Of a DNA stretch of 64,000 nt, positions 25,135 to 33,657 are shown piece after piece (the stretch's first letter is position 1; each line of letters opens with the position of its first letter). Below the pieces are notes generated by a model. The model was not told the origin of the DNA and ran no database searches. It saw only the letters and a list, made by a program, of their open reading frames with translations. The position numbers were made by a program, and so were the translations under genes. Source of the DNA: Acetobacterium sp. KB-1 (GTDB lineage Bacteria; Bacillota; Clostridia; Eubacteriales; Eubacteriaceae); the NCBI RefSeq assembly GCF_003260995.1, contig NZ_CP030040.1, positions 1,267,773 through 1,331,772 of the forward strand. Reading direction: 5' to 3'.

Positions 25135-27537
25135 TTAGCTCCCTTCTATCGGTTTTAGATCGTTATTTAGTAGGGTTTCAAGTTCTTTTGCGGGCACCGG
25201 TTTGCTAAAAAGATACCCTTGAGCCCGATCTCCATTATAGGCTAAAATTGCCTCAAATTGTTCTTTTGTCTCAACCCCCTCGGCCACGACAACGAGGTTC
25301 ATGCTATGGGCGATTTCAATGGTGGCCTTAATCACCACCTCTTCAAAACTCCCCGGTCTCATGTTTTGGACGAATTGTTTATCAATTTTCAAGTGATCAA
25401 TGGGCAGTTTATGAAGATAATTCAATGATGAATAACCCGTTCCGAAATCATCTAAAGAAAACTTGACCCCCTTATTTTTGATCTTTTTGATGATTGATAG
25501 TGTGTTCTCCAGGTTTTCCATGGCAATACTTTCGGTGATTTCGATATCCAATAACTCCGGTCTCATCCCGGTTTTTCTCAAAATACCAAAAACCACCTCG
25601 ACGATGTCCTTTTTGTTTATTTGTTTAGCCGAGAAATTAACCGCCATGGTTAAATCTTTGTAGCCGGCATTTTCCCAAATCACGCTTTGACGACATGCCT
25701 CCGTCAGAATCTGCTCACCAAGCGGGACAATCAGACCGGATTCTTCTGCCAGTTCAATAAACTCAAATGGTGGCAACAAGCCCCGGGTCGGATGCTGCCA
25801 CCTCACCAATGCTTCCACGCCACAGATTAAGCCTGTAAGAAAGTCAATCTGAGGCTGATAATACAGCACAAATTCACGGTCTCTGATGCCTCGTCTGATC
25901 TCATACTGAAGTTCAATCTTTTTAACCATCATTTCATTGGCGCTTTGCTCGAAAAATTTAAACTGATCTTTTCCCTGTTCCTTCGCATGGTACATCGCCG
26001 AATCGGCATTCATGAGCAGCTTATTAATGTCCGTTCCATCCTCCGGAAACATCGTAATCCCGATACTGCAAGTAATAATAAATTCAAACCCGTCAATGTT
26101 CCGGGGGTTACTGATAATTCTCATAATTTCATTGGCCAGCTTGCTTGCTTCCATCATTGTACAGTCTTTATTAATGACTATTAGTTCGTCACCAGCAATT
26201 CTGGCAATGGTATCATAATGAATCGCTTCCACCAATTCTTTGGCGATGCCAACCAGTACATGATCACCAGCGGCATGTCCCCTAGTATCATTGATAGCTT
26301 TGAAATTATCCAAATCGATGTATAGTAAAGCACCACTTTTACCCGCTTGTTCCGACTCGACAAGTAATTGATTGGAGTGCTCAAAAAGCATCGCCCGATT
26401 AGGCAGTCCAGTTAACACATCATAATAGGCAAGTTTGTTTATGGCTTCCTCGGCATTAATACGGTCAGTGATATCCGTATAAAAGCCGGATACCCGCATC
26501 AATTTATTGTTTTGGTCAAAAATTCCCTTCCCCCGACAAAATAACCACCGGGTTTCACCCTTACTGCCAATTACTCTAAATTCAATTTGACCAAAATTAG
26601 AATTATTCTGATAGAAACCTTGGAGATAATTTTCAAAATGGGCGCGATCCTGAGGATGAATAAAACACATCCATGATTCAAGGCTCATGCTGTTATGCTC
26701 CATTAACCCAATCATCTGTAAACCCCGTTTAGAAACATAGTATTCACAGTTTTGCAAATCCCAATCCCAGATCGCATCGTTGGAACCTTCCACGGCATAG
26801 CGGTAACGTTCCTCGGAAATACGCAGCGCTTCTTCCTGCTTCTCCAATTCTTCATAATTCTCAGTCAATTTAGTTCGGGATTCCAAAATGTCTTCAAACA
26901 ATCTATTGATGCGATCTGCCAAATTTTTAATTTCATGACTATCCTTTACCTGGATTCGGGTTTCTGTATCGCCTTCGGAAAACGCTTTGACACCATCTGC
27001 TATTTTATCAATCGATCCAGAGAGATTTTTGGAACGAAATATAATCAGCGCAACAATGATCAGAATAATAAAAAGGGTTCGGATAAAACCTAAAAAAATA
27101 GCAGTAGTTATTGCCTGATTTAAATAATAGGTAGTAAATACCAGTTGTATTTCACCAATTTTCTGATTGTTTCTAATGATCTCCCGGGTAAATGATGGAT
27201 AAAGATACTTGTTATCATAGGGTTTTGTACGCTTACTGGTTTCAAAAATGGGCTGATTATCAGCATCCATCATTTTTATCGAAGCCACCGCCTGATAGTT
27301 TGCCAACGTCTCTCCGATTTTATTAAGACTGACTTCATTATAAGTCCAAAATGCATCTTCTGCCGCATCGGCCGTAATGGTTAAAATATGCTCTGCCTCA
27401 ATACTCAGTTCCCCAGTTAAATGAAGCTTTTCTGCCGCCGCATCAATGATTGTTAGTGCCATCAGCACTGAAAAAACAGTCGCAATGATTGGTAATAGTA
27501 ATGCGGTGCTTAGTTTTTTTGTTTGAATACCTTTCAT
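25135..27537 (-). CDS. Membrane sensor with HAMP, PAS, degenerate GGDEF and intact EAL domains
   Basis: 800 aa. TM1 is near residues 11-31, an extracytoplasmic loop runs to ~145, TM2 spans ~146-168, and a HAMP domain lies around 170-225. A PAS/PAC pair (WDWDLQNCEYYVSKRG ... WLFCRGKG) occupies ~240-360. The GGDEF-like domain at ~365-530 has the signature RIAGDELIVIN (AGDEL for GGDEF), probably inactive or regulatory. The EAL domain at ~545-790 is complete: CGVEALVRWQHP, DIEITES, LDDFGTGYSSL, VVAEGVET. It most likely degrades c-di-GMP. Its start overlaps the stop of the lipoprotein gene (ATGA), which implies tight co-expression and suggests that the binding protein supplies the signal. Confidence 0.9.
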   Translation of the reverse strand: MKGIQTKKLSTALLLPIIATVFSVLMALTIIDAAAEKLHLTGELSIEAEHILTITADAAEDAFWTYNEVSLNKIGETLANYQAVASIKMMDADNQPIFETSKRTKPYDNKYLYPSFTREIIRNNQKIGEIQLVFTTYYLNQAITTAIFLGFIRTLFIILIIVALIIFRSKNLSGSIDKIADGVKAFSEGDTETRIQVKDSHEIKNLADRINRLFEDILESRTKLTENYEELEKQEEALRISEERYRYAVEGSNDAIWDWDLQNCEYYVSKRGLQMIGLMEHNSMSLESWMCFIHPQDRAHFENYLQGFYQNNSNFGQIEFRVIGSKGETRWLFCRGKGIFDQNNKLMRVSGFYTDITDRINAEEAINKLAYYDVLTGLPNRAMLFEHSNQLLVESEQAGKSGALLYIDLDNFKAINDTRGHAAGDHVLVGIAKELVEAIHYDTIARIAGDELIVINKDCTMMEASKLANEIMRIISNPRNIDGFEFIITCSIGITMFPEDGTDINKLLMNADSAMYHAKEQGKDQFKFFEQSANEMMVKKIELQYEIRRGIRDREFVLYYQPQIDFLTGLICGVEALVRWQHPTRGLLPPFEFIELAEESGLIVPLGEQILTEACRQSVIWENAGYKDLTMAVNFSAKQINKKDIVEVVFGILRKTGMRPELLDIEITESIAMENLENTLSIIKKIKNKGVKFSLDDFGTGYSSLNYLHKLPIDHLKIDKQFVQNMRPGSFEEVVIKATIEIAHSMNLVVVAEGVETKEQFEAILAYNGDRAQGYLFSKPVPAKELETLLNNDLKPIEGS

Positions 27538-28406
27538 CGAGAATCCTCCGACTGATTTATTTCAAGTCCATTTTCCCTTAAAATGCGGTCAATGGTGCCA
27601 TTGTTTTTCAACGTTTGTAAGGCTGTATTGAACTTATCCCGATACATCTGTGAATTGGGATAGTTCTTCGAAATAATCAGATAATAGTCATGCTGAGAAG
27701 CTATATTGGGAAGTGTCGCGAAAGCTCCACGGTCATCTGGAAAAAGCCGGCCAATGGCTTCTTCAGCAACGCGATAATCTTCAATGAGAAAGTCAATTCT
27801 TCCAGCATAAAGCATTTTCAGTAGCGCATCGACATCATTGGCCCACTCAACTTTTACCCCACTGCTCTCAATTACCGCTTTATCACCATACCAATAATCA
27901 TTGGCTCCGCCAAAGGTGTAGTTGGTGAAGTCACTGATTCTTTTAAAATCAGCCCCTTCTTGGGCCAGTTTTTCATTAGATTTAAGATAATAAAATTTGT
28001 GGGGTCCCTGAATAACAGGTTCAGAATAATCATAAATCTGAGCCATTTCATTTACATAACCATAGGGAAATGAAGCCCAGGCGTCTCCACTTTCAACCAT
28101 TTCCGATGCCCTGGCCCAAGGATAGAAAGCAACTTCACTCTCAAGTCCGCTTTCTTTTAAAGCGGCCTCAACAATCTGAGTGAATGCCCCATAACCGGCC
28201 GCCTGCTCTGATGTATAGGGTGCATATTCTCCGGTAACAATTATAAGCTGCTTTGTTTTTAGGTTTTCGCTACTTTCAGGCCGGATATTTGTTGATTCCA
28301 CGCGATCTTGCTGTTTGTTTTCGGTCGTACATCCCCAAAGACAAATTGCTACAATTAGTAAAACCATAATTAATATAACTTTTTGAATTTTCTGATCATT
28401 TGCCAT
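27534..28406 (-). CDS. Family 3 substrate-binding lipoprotein (amino-acid/polar-solute type)
   Basis: 290 aa from the ATG at 28406, which GGAG precedes by 7 nt. The N-terminus has a hydrophobic signal and a lipobox LWGC with the lipid-modified Cys26. The mature part has the type-II periplasmic-binding fold of transporter family 3: LIIVTGEYAPYTSEQAAGYG, EVAFYPWARASEMV, YAGRIDFLIED, then DRILRENGL at the end. No permease or ATPase gene is in the operon. It is instead coupled by overlapping stop/start to the GGDEF/EAL sensor. By inference it is a ligand receptor presenting a solute signal to that sensor rather than a transport component. Confidence 0.85.
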   Translation of the reverse strand: MANDQKIQKVILIMVLLIVAICLWGCTTENKQQDRVESTNIRPESSENLKTKQLIIVTGEYAPYTSEQAAGYGAFTQIVEAALKESGLESEVAFYPWARASEMVESGDAWASFPYGYVNEMAQIYDYSEPVIQGPHKFYYLKSNEKLAQEGADFKRISDFTNYTFGGANDYWYGDKAVIESSGVKVEWANDVDALLKMLYAGRIDFLIEDYRVAEEAIGRLFPDDRGAFATLPNIASQHDYYLIISKNYPNSQMYRDKFNTALQTLKNNGTIDRILRENGLEINQSEDSR

Positions 28407-28599
28407 CGTCATTCTCCTACATCATAAGGTCGTATCCCGATCAAACGGTTAGACACAATTACGATTGATACCGTACTTACACTAATTCGTTTTATTCTAT
28501 ATTATACCCTTTCATATCAGATATAAATGTAAAATCTCAGACAACTCCTATCAAACCTTGATAAATAGCTATTTTTTTACTTCTTTTTTTTGATAAACA

Positions 28600-28628
28600 A
28601 AACCAGACCGGCGTACGCCGGTCTGGCA
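28600..28628 (-). terminator. Terminator after the subtilase gene
   Basis: CCAGACCGGCG / CGCCGGTCTGG perfect inverted repeat at 28603-28626, followed on the minus strand by TTTTGTTTATC. Confidence 0.82.
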
Positions 28629-28661
28629 CAATAACAGTCTATTTAAATCATTGTTTTTTAA

Positions 28662-30656
28662 TCACTTGGTGATAAACGGGCTGTCTGTTGAACCAGGGGC
28701 GATACTGCCCTTGGGAACAACCTCAATCCGAATCCCTTCCAGTCGATAGCCATAACCGGCTGTTCCTGCCTGTTGACCATTTTTTGCCCAGCCCATCCAG
28801 CCGACATTCTGAGCATGCACCTGATAATAGACGTCAAAGAGCTCTGCATCTGTACCCGTAAGTTCGATCTCAATAGCCTCCAGGCGAAGAGACTGCCCTT
28901 CGGTGCCGCTTAGAGCCCCGTCTTCTACAAAATTTTGCCAGCCAATGTTTTGTACATGAGTTTTATACTTCACCCCAAGATTATAGTTCGTTGTGATAGT
29001 ATTGACTTCAATGGCTTCCAGTCTCAGTGATTGCCCTTCGGTTCCACTAACGGCACCATCGGCCATTATGCTCTGCCAACCCACATTTTGCACATGGGTT
29101 CGGTATTCAATGACAGGTGCGGCCTTTTCTTTAATGACATAATTGACAATGGTTTCTTTTACGGTATTACCTTTGCCGTCCACCACCTGTGCTGATAGGG
29201 TATAAATGCCCGGTTGTGTTGGTGTAAATTCAGCCGTGCTAATACTGCTGTAATCTTGAATCGTGATGGTTGTTCCATTCAAATCATAATAAAATCCGTA
29301 TTGATAATCCCCTTCACCCCCACTGGCAGCAGCATTTAAGGTGAGCAGCGTTCCCAGTGTTTGCCCGGTAGGCTTGTCTACTGTAAAGCTGTCAATACTT
29401 AATGGATTTGTAGGCGTGACCTTGGCAAGAGCAGCATCTAACTGAATCATACCATCACCATAATAATCATCTCTTCCTTCTGTACCGAAGTCCAGGGCGG
29501 TTTCTTTAAGGAGCGTTTCGACCCGGGTACTGGTCATCGTGTGATCCGCTGCCATTAAAACTGCACAGGCACCGGCCGTAATGGGGCTTGCAAAAGAAGT
29601 ACCGGAGGTTTCTTCGTAACCACCATCGTGATTTGTGGAATAAATTTTTTGACCAGGGGCACACAAATCAACCAAACTATTGTGTTGAGAAAAATAAGCA
29701 ATCTTGTTGGTTTTGTCGGTTGCACCCACCGAGATAACATTATTATATGACGCTGGCACCGCCAGTTCGCCGCTGTAATTGGGGTTTGCCCCTTCATTAC
29801 CCGCCGCCGCCACTAATACCTTACCAGCGTTAACAGCATTTTCCACGGCTGTCCGCAGTGCAGCAGAAACCATATAGCCGCCAAAACTCATATTGATGAC
29901 TTTAACCTCCGGCCGTGCTGCCGCCTCATACAAGGCGGCGCAAATATAACCGACATCGAGGTTTTTGTCCCCATCATACAAACCGCCAACACGGTATGGG
30001 GCAACCTTAATATTCGCCGCTCCGGCGATTCCCGCCACACCTATGCCATTATTGGTCACTGCCGCCACACAGCCCGCAACCAGTGTACCATGACCGGATA
30101 GGTCAACCATATCGGTCGTTCCATCGACATAGTCATAGCCTGCAGTCACGTTCGCTAAAATATCAGGATGTTGGGTATAAAGGCCGGTATCAATAACAGC
30201 CACGACCACGGTTTCTGAATTACTTATCTTATTCCAGGTCTCATCCGCACCGACTCGTTCAAACTGCCAGGCTTTAGATAAATCCGGATCATCGGGCAAA
30301 GCCGAAGTCTGAATGTAACTATTTTTCTCCGCTACCAGAACATTGGGGTTTTCAGATAGTCTGGCCAAAAGCTCATCCGTATTAGCCGAATCAGCAACCG
30401 CTATAATATCCACTTGTTCACTTAGGGTTTCTCCCCCCTTAATGTCTTTGGTGGTCAGAGAGAGATTTTCCACATGCCCCTGTTCTTTGTAAATAACAAT
30501 AATCTGGTCGCTGTTACGCGAAGCACTATCCAGGTCCGCTACTTGATCAAGACTCTTTATAACCATGGATTGATCTTCTGCCATAACGCCCAGCGGGAAC
30601 GAACTTCCAATTAAAACCATAGCTAACAGGAAGATAATCGCCTTCTTAAATTTCAT
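28662..30656 (-). CDS. Secreted subtilisin-like (S8) protease with I9 propeptide and three ChW repeats
   Basis: 664 aa from the ATG at 30656 (an adjacent TTG at 30659 is the only alternative). Signal peptide 1-~28; inhibitor-I9-type propeptide ~45-115; S8 catalytic domain ~130-415. The catalytic triad is visible: Asp156 (AVIDTG), His189 (SGHGTLVAG), Ser354 (GTSFASP). A beta-sandwich (PKD/Y_Y_Y-like) domain covers ~425-515. Three ChW repeats close the protein, with cores VGWQSI, IGWQNF and VGWMGW. It should be exported, self-process and digest proteins at or near the cell wall. The ChW block is homologous to that of the CHAP protein at 17047-18477, so both may bind the same surface partner. 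Monocistronic. Confidence 0.94.
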   Translation of the reverse strand: MKFKKAIIFLLAMVLIGSSFPLGVMAEDQSMVIKSLDQVADLDSASRNSDQIIVIYKEQGHVENLSLTTKDIKGGETLSEQVDIIAVADSANTDELLARLSENPNVLVAEKNSYIQTSALPDDPDLSKAWQFERVGADETWNKISNSETVVVAVIDTGLYTQHPDILANVTAGYDYVDGTTDMVDLSGHGTLVAGCVAAVTNNGIGVAGIAGAANIKVAPYRVGGLYDGDKNLDVGYICAALYEAAARPEVKVINMSFGGYMVSAALRTAVENAVNAGKVLVAAAGNEGANPNYSGELAVPASYNNVISVGATDKTNKIAYFSQHNSLVDLCAPGQKIYSTNHDGGYEETSGTSFASPITAGACAVLMAADHTMTSTRVETLLKETALDFGTEGRDDYYGDGMIQLDAALAKVTPTNPLSIDSFTVDKPTGQTLGTLLTLNAAASGGEGDYQYGFYYDLNGTTITIQDYSSISTAEFTPTQPGIYTLSAQVVDGKGNTVKETIVNYVIKEKAAPVIEYRTHVQNVGWQSIMADGAVSGTEGQSLRLEAIEVNTITTNYNLGVKYKTHVQNIGWQNFVEDGALSGTEGQSLRLEAIEIELTGTDAELFDVYYQVHAQNVGWMGWAKNGQQAGTAGYGYRLEGIRIEVVPKGSIAPGSTDSPFITK

Positions 30657-31137
30657 CAATAACTACCTCTTACACTTTCTTTTTTTTATCTTAAGCCATT
30701 CAGTTTCGAATAACGCTTTTTTTCTACTTTTTCTTGATCAGGTTTTCATCTTTCTTCATGTTTTATTTTATAATGGTTAAATTATACATGCAAGTGACTT
30801 TTTTTTCAATCGCTTTCATTAAATCGCTTTCATCGATTAATGCACATTACAAAACGCTTAACCTTTTTTAAGTTTTACTAAATTCCAAGCTTCGCTAAAG
30901 GTTAGCAGGGTATTATCTATACAAGAGATAAACATCTCCCCTTTTTCTTTTCATTCCTAATATAAAAAAGGCAGTGCATCCATCCGGGATCACTGCCTTT
31001 TTATTTTTTGCAGCTTTTGTATTTCAACTTTATTAGGACGATTTTTATTTACGATTTGTTCTTCAAAATAAACTATGATAAAATTGTAATAAATTAATTT
31101 CGATTAATAAATCGAATCAGAACAGGAGCTTAACAAA
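30657..31137. other. 480-bp divergent intergenic region
   Basis: AT-rich, with no gene seen on either strand. It contains the hairpin at 30965-31003 and a plus-strand promoter-like pair (TTGTTC ... TAAAAT, about 31056-31084) for the YbaK gene. Nothing explains the isolated hairpin. Confidence 0.45.
30963..31003. terminator. Orphan terminator-like hairpin
   Basis: AAAAGGCAGTG / CACTGCCTTTTT with a 13-nt loop and U-tracts on both strands. No annotated gene ends near it, which could indicate an unannotated short transcript from the 30.7-30.96 kb side or an attenuator upstream of ybaK. Confidence 0.6.
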
Positions 31138-31617
31138 ATGGCAATTGAAAAAGTACGGTCCTATTTTAAACAATGGGATTTGGATTCTCGGATCCAGGAA
31201 TTTGAAACCTCATCGGCAACAGTAGAACTGGCCGCTCAGGCGCTGGGATGTGCGCCGGAACGAATCGCCAAAACCTTATCTTTTAAATTGAACGAAAAAT
31301 GCGTGCTGGTGGTAGCCGCCGGTGACGCTAAAATTGACAATGCTAAATTTAAGGCTCATTTTAAAACCAAGGCTAAAATGCTCTCCCCGGAAGAAGTCGA
31401 TCACTATGTCGGTCATAGCATCGGCGGCGTCTGCCCCTTTGCCATCAATGATGATGTAGCGGTTTATCTGGATCAGTCTCTTAAGCGATTTAATACCGTC
31501 TTTCCGGCCTGTGGCAGTAGCAACAGTGTCATTGAGTTGACCATTGAAGAACTGGAAAAATATTCAAACAGTGTCGCGTGGTCGGATGTTTGCAAAAACT
31601 GGCAACACCAAGTTTAA
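31138..31617 (+). CDS. YbaK/EbsC-family aminoacyl-tRNA deacylase-like protein
   Basis: 159 aa, start after CAGGAGCTTAACAAA. The single YbaK fold is recognisable: AAQALGCAPERIAKTLSF, LVVAAGDAKIDNAKFKAHF, MLSPEEVDHYVGHSIGGVCPF, and a C-terminal GSSNSVIELTIEEL. Family members hydrolyse mischarged tRNAs such as Cys-tRNA(Pro) or related species; exact specificity cannot be read from sequence. Single gene between strong hairpins. No synthetase gene is adjacent. Confidence 0.9.
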   Translation: MAIEKVRSYFKQWDLDSRIQEFETSSATVELAAQALGCAPERIAKTLSFKLNEKCVLVVAAGDAKIDNAKFKAHFKTKAKMLSPEEVDHYVGHSIGGVCPFAINDDVAVYLDQSLKRFNTVFPACGSSNSVIELTIEELEKYSNSVAWSDVCKNWQHQV

Positions 31618-31636
31618 CCCGATTTTTCATTAGTAC

Positions 31637-31674
31637 TTAAGAAACCGCGGTGATTAATCGCCGCGGTTTCTTAA
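31637..31674. terminator. Terminator-like hairpin after ybaK
   Basis: Perfect 14-bp stem TTAAGAAACCGCGG / CCGCGGTTTCTTAA with a 10-nt loop; the U-tract is weak on both sides. It lies between convergent genes. Confidence 0.75.
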
Positions 31675-31706
31675 ATAATTTTATCCCTTTCCCGAACCAA
31701 TTTGGT

Positions 31707-32543
31707 TTAGGAAAATAGGAACATCACTGCTATTCCGGCGATGACACTGCCGATTGCAATAGCTAATGCGATAAATTTTTCATTTTTAATATCATCTAAC
31801 AATTCTTCTTCTGATTTATAGGTCACGTGAGATGGTTTTTTAGTTGTCACCGATCGCCCCACATAAAGCCGACTTCCCCGTTTATGAATTTCACCCAGAA
31901 TATACATTGGTTGATCTTCCGGGAGAATTTCTTCGAAAAAGCGATAACCCAGGAAGCGTGAACCGCGGGGGTTTGAAAAGCTTAAATTAAAGTTGTTTCT
32001 GACCCAGCCAGAGTCAGGTGACTCCATGCGGTTGCAACCTGGCATCAAATCCACATTGCAACCTGGCATCAAATCCACATTGCAACCTGGCATCAAATCC
32101 ACATCGCCACCAAAGCTGGCCATATCAATATAAACCTTTTCATCTGAACTGCTGTCCGAAAGATAAACTTCGACCGGACTCTTTTCACTCGATAAAGAAC
32201 TTTCCACCTTATTTGTAATGGTTCTGGTATTGCCCTTATCATCCCGTTCAGTTCTCGTTTCTTCATTAACGGAAAATACTTCATTTTCGTAATAGGCCAC
32301 CGGCCGTTGGGAAAAAGGTGCTTGCACATCGCCTGATACGCTGTGAAGGTGACCCTTTACCTCGCTGTAATGCCGGTAATTTTCATCCAAACTGGATAAA
32401 TCGCCGACAATGTCCAAAACGTCTTTAATGCAGGTTGTCTGTTGAAACTGAATTTCCTGAGCTTTTGCCTTGCTTTTTTTTAAAACGTAAAAAGCATAGC
32501 AAATCCCTGCAATCATAATCAGTATTCCAATAATAAATGCCAT
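31707..32543 (-). CDS. GIDE-domain membrane protein with an internal 3x octapeptide repeat
   Basis: 278 aa with N-terminal (1-22) and C-terminal (~258-278) membrane helices. The ~235 residues between them resemble the GIDE domain of MUL1-like proteins (VAYYENEVFSVNEETRT, RFFEEILPEDQPMYILGEI), but no RING finger is present. In the middle the octapeptide NVDLMPGC occurs three times. It is encoded by an exact 24-bp tandem repeat (32032-32103) and places extra cysteines in the loop. It follows pspA by 4 bp in the same direction, consistent with an envelope-stress partner of PspA. Ribosome site is weak (AGGAATAG at a distance), so translation may be coupled to pspA. Function unknown. Confidence 0.72.
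   Translation of the reverse strand: MAFIIGILIMIAGICYAFYVLKKSKAKAQEIQFQQTTCIKDVLDIVGDLSSLDENYRHYSEVKGHLHSVSGDVQAPFSQRPVAYYENEVFSVNEETRTERDDKGNTRTITNKVESSLSSEKSPVEVYLSDSSSDEKVYIDMASFGGDVDLMPGCNVDLMPGCNVDLMPGCNRMESPDSGWVRNNFNLSFSNPRGSRFLGYRFFEEILPEDQPMYILGEIHKRGSRLYVGRSVTTKKPSHVTYKSEEELLDDIKNEKFIALAIAIGSVIAGIAVMFLFS
32032..32103. repeat. 24-bp perfect tandem repeat, three copies
   Basis: Unit boundaries are 32032-32055, 32056-32079 and 32080-32103. All three are identical and in frame with the GIDE gene; they would give copy-number variation without frameshift. Confidence 0.95.
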
Positions 32544-32547
32544 GATA

Positions 32548-33216
32548 CTATTCTATTCCTAATTCTGCTTTAAGCTTGGCCAGTTCATCATCAACCGCCG
32601 CCGTTTTTTCCAATGCTTCAAACTCATCTTCAAGACTACTATCTTCTCCGGCCATTTCCGTAAACGCCTGGGCTTCTGCTTCTTTAGCATTTACTTTCTG
32701 TTCCATTTTGTCCAGTTTCGTAAATGCACTTTTACTGTCCGTACTGTTTAAAGAGGTGCTGACACTTTTTTGAGCATCAGCCATTTTTGAACGGGCAATC
32801 AACATGTTCTGTTTCATCCGGGCTTCTTCGAGCTTTGATTTTAACTGACGGACTTGATCTTTTAATTGGCCGACTTGCAAACTCATTGAATCATAAGCGG
32901 CCTGAAACTGAACAAGATCACCATCGACACTTGTTTTTTGTTCCAGCGCTTTTTTTGCTAATGCTTCATTGCCAGCTAATAATGCCGTTTTCGCTTTTTT
33001 ACTCCAGTCTTCTGAAGCAGCTTTTGCGGATTCAAGCTGTTTTAATGCCTGTTTTTCGCTGCCCATGGCGGCACCCAATGCCTGGGTTGCACTGTTAACC
33101 TGCGCTTCCATGTCAATGATAATCTGTTTCACCATTTTTTCCGGATCTTCCGCTTTGTCCAGTATGTCATTAACATTCGCCTTTAACAAGTCACTGAGAC
33201 GTTCAAAAATTGCCAT
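32548..33216 (-). CDS. PspA/IM30-family membrane-associated protein
   Basis: 222 aa, start after CAGGAGGAAAAAA. The protein is almost wholly helical, with the PspA N-terminus MAIFERLSDLLKANVNDILD followed by AEDPEKMVKQIIIDMEAQV. Long coiled coils run through ~25-180. An acidic C-terminal end (LEDEFEALEKTAAVDDELAKL) is present. PspA proteins assemble on stressed cytoplasmic membranes and preserve the proton gradient. The neighbouring GIDE gene follows after 4 bp. No PspF or LiaRS-type regulator is adjacent; a 9-bp inverted repeat about 200 bp upstream may be an operator. Confidence 0.92.
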   Translation of the reverse strand: MAIFERLSDLLKANVNDILDKAEDPEKMVKQIIIDMEAQVNSATQALGAAMGSEKQALKQLESAKAASEDWSKKAKTALLAGNEALAKKALEQKTSVDGDLVQFQAAYDSMSLQVGQLKDQVRQLKSKLEEARMKQNMLIARSKMADAQKSVSTSLNSTDSKSAFTKLDKMEQKVNAKEAEAQAFTEMAGEDSSLEDEFEALEKTAAVDDELAKLKAELGIE

Positions 33217-33657
33217 TTTTTTCCTCCTGCTATTTGTTTTTTTATTTCAGGGCAGTAACTGCCGGGCTATTTGATTATTTTCGGTTATTCCCGGTGACTT
33301 ATCAAATCGCCTTTTTCTGTATGCTAATTTTACCAAATCCGAGAAAATAAGTCTATTTCTTTTTTAATTTCAAGCAACCGTTTATAGCACTTAACTTGCC
33401 TGCAAGTTATCTATTGTCATGCAATTATCTCATCATGACAATTCTTATCCCAATTGTTAAAAAAGACGAATGAAAGCATCCTTTTCGGGTATTCAATTCT
33501 TAACAACGTCCGATTTAAAAAATCTATTTACATAACCGGATTCACCATTGATTATTTTGGCAAAAGCGGTTATCCTGTAAAAAAGTATTAACTGCGTAAC
33601 GCAATCATTTTATTTTATCAGACTAGAATAATTTTTAACACAAAAGGGGTCATGAAT
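33217..33657. other. 441-bp divergent intergenic region (pspA / chemoreceptor 1)
   Basis: No gene seen. Contains the short repeat AACTTGCCTGCAAGTT (33393-33408), the inverted repeat at 33413-33442, and a plus-strand promoter-like pair TTGATT / TATCCT (17-bp spacer, about 33547-33575) for the chemoreceptor gene. No sigma-28 motility promoter was recognised. Confidence 0.45.
33413..33442. promoter_or_regulatory. Inverted repeat, candidate operator
   Basis: ATTGTCATG, 12-nt spacer, CATGACAAT. Symmetry is perfect but the regulator is unknown; a weak hairpin is the alternative. Confidence 0.35.
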
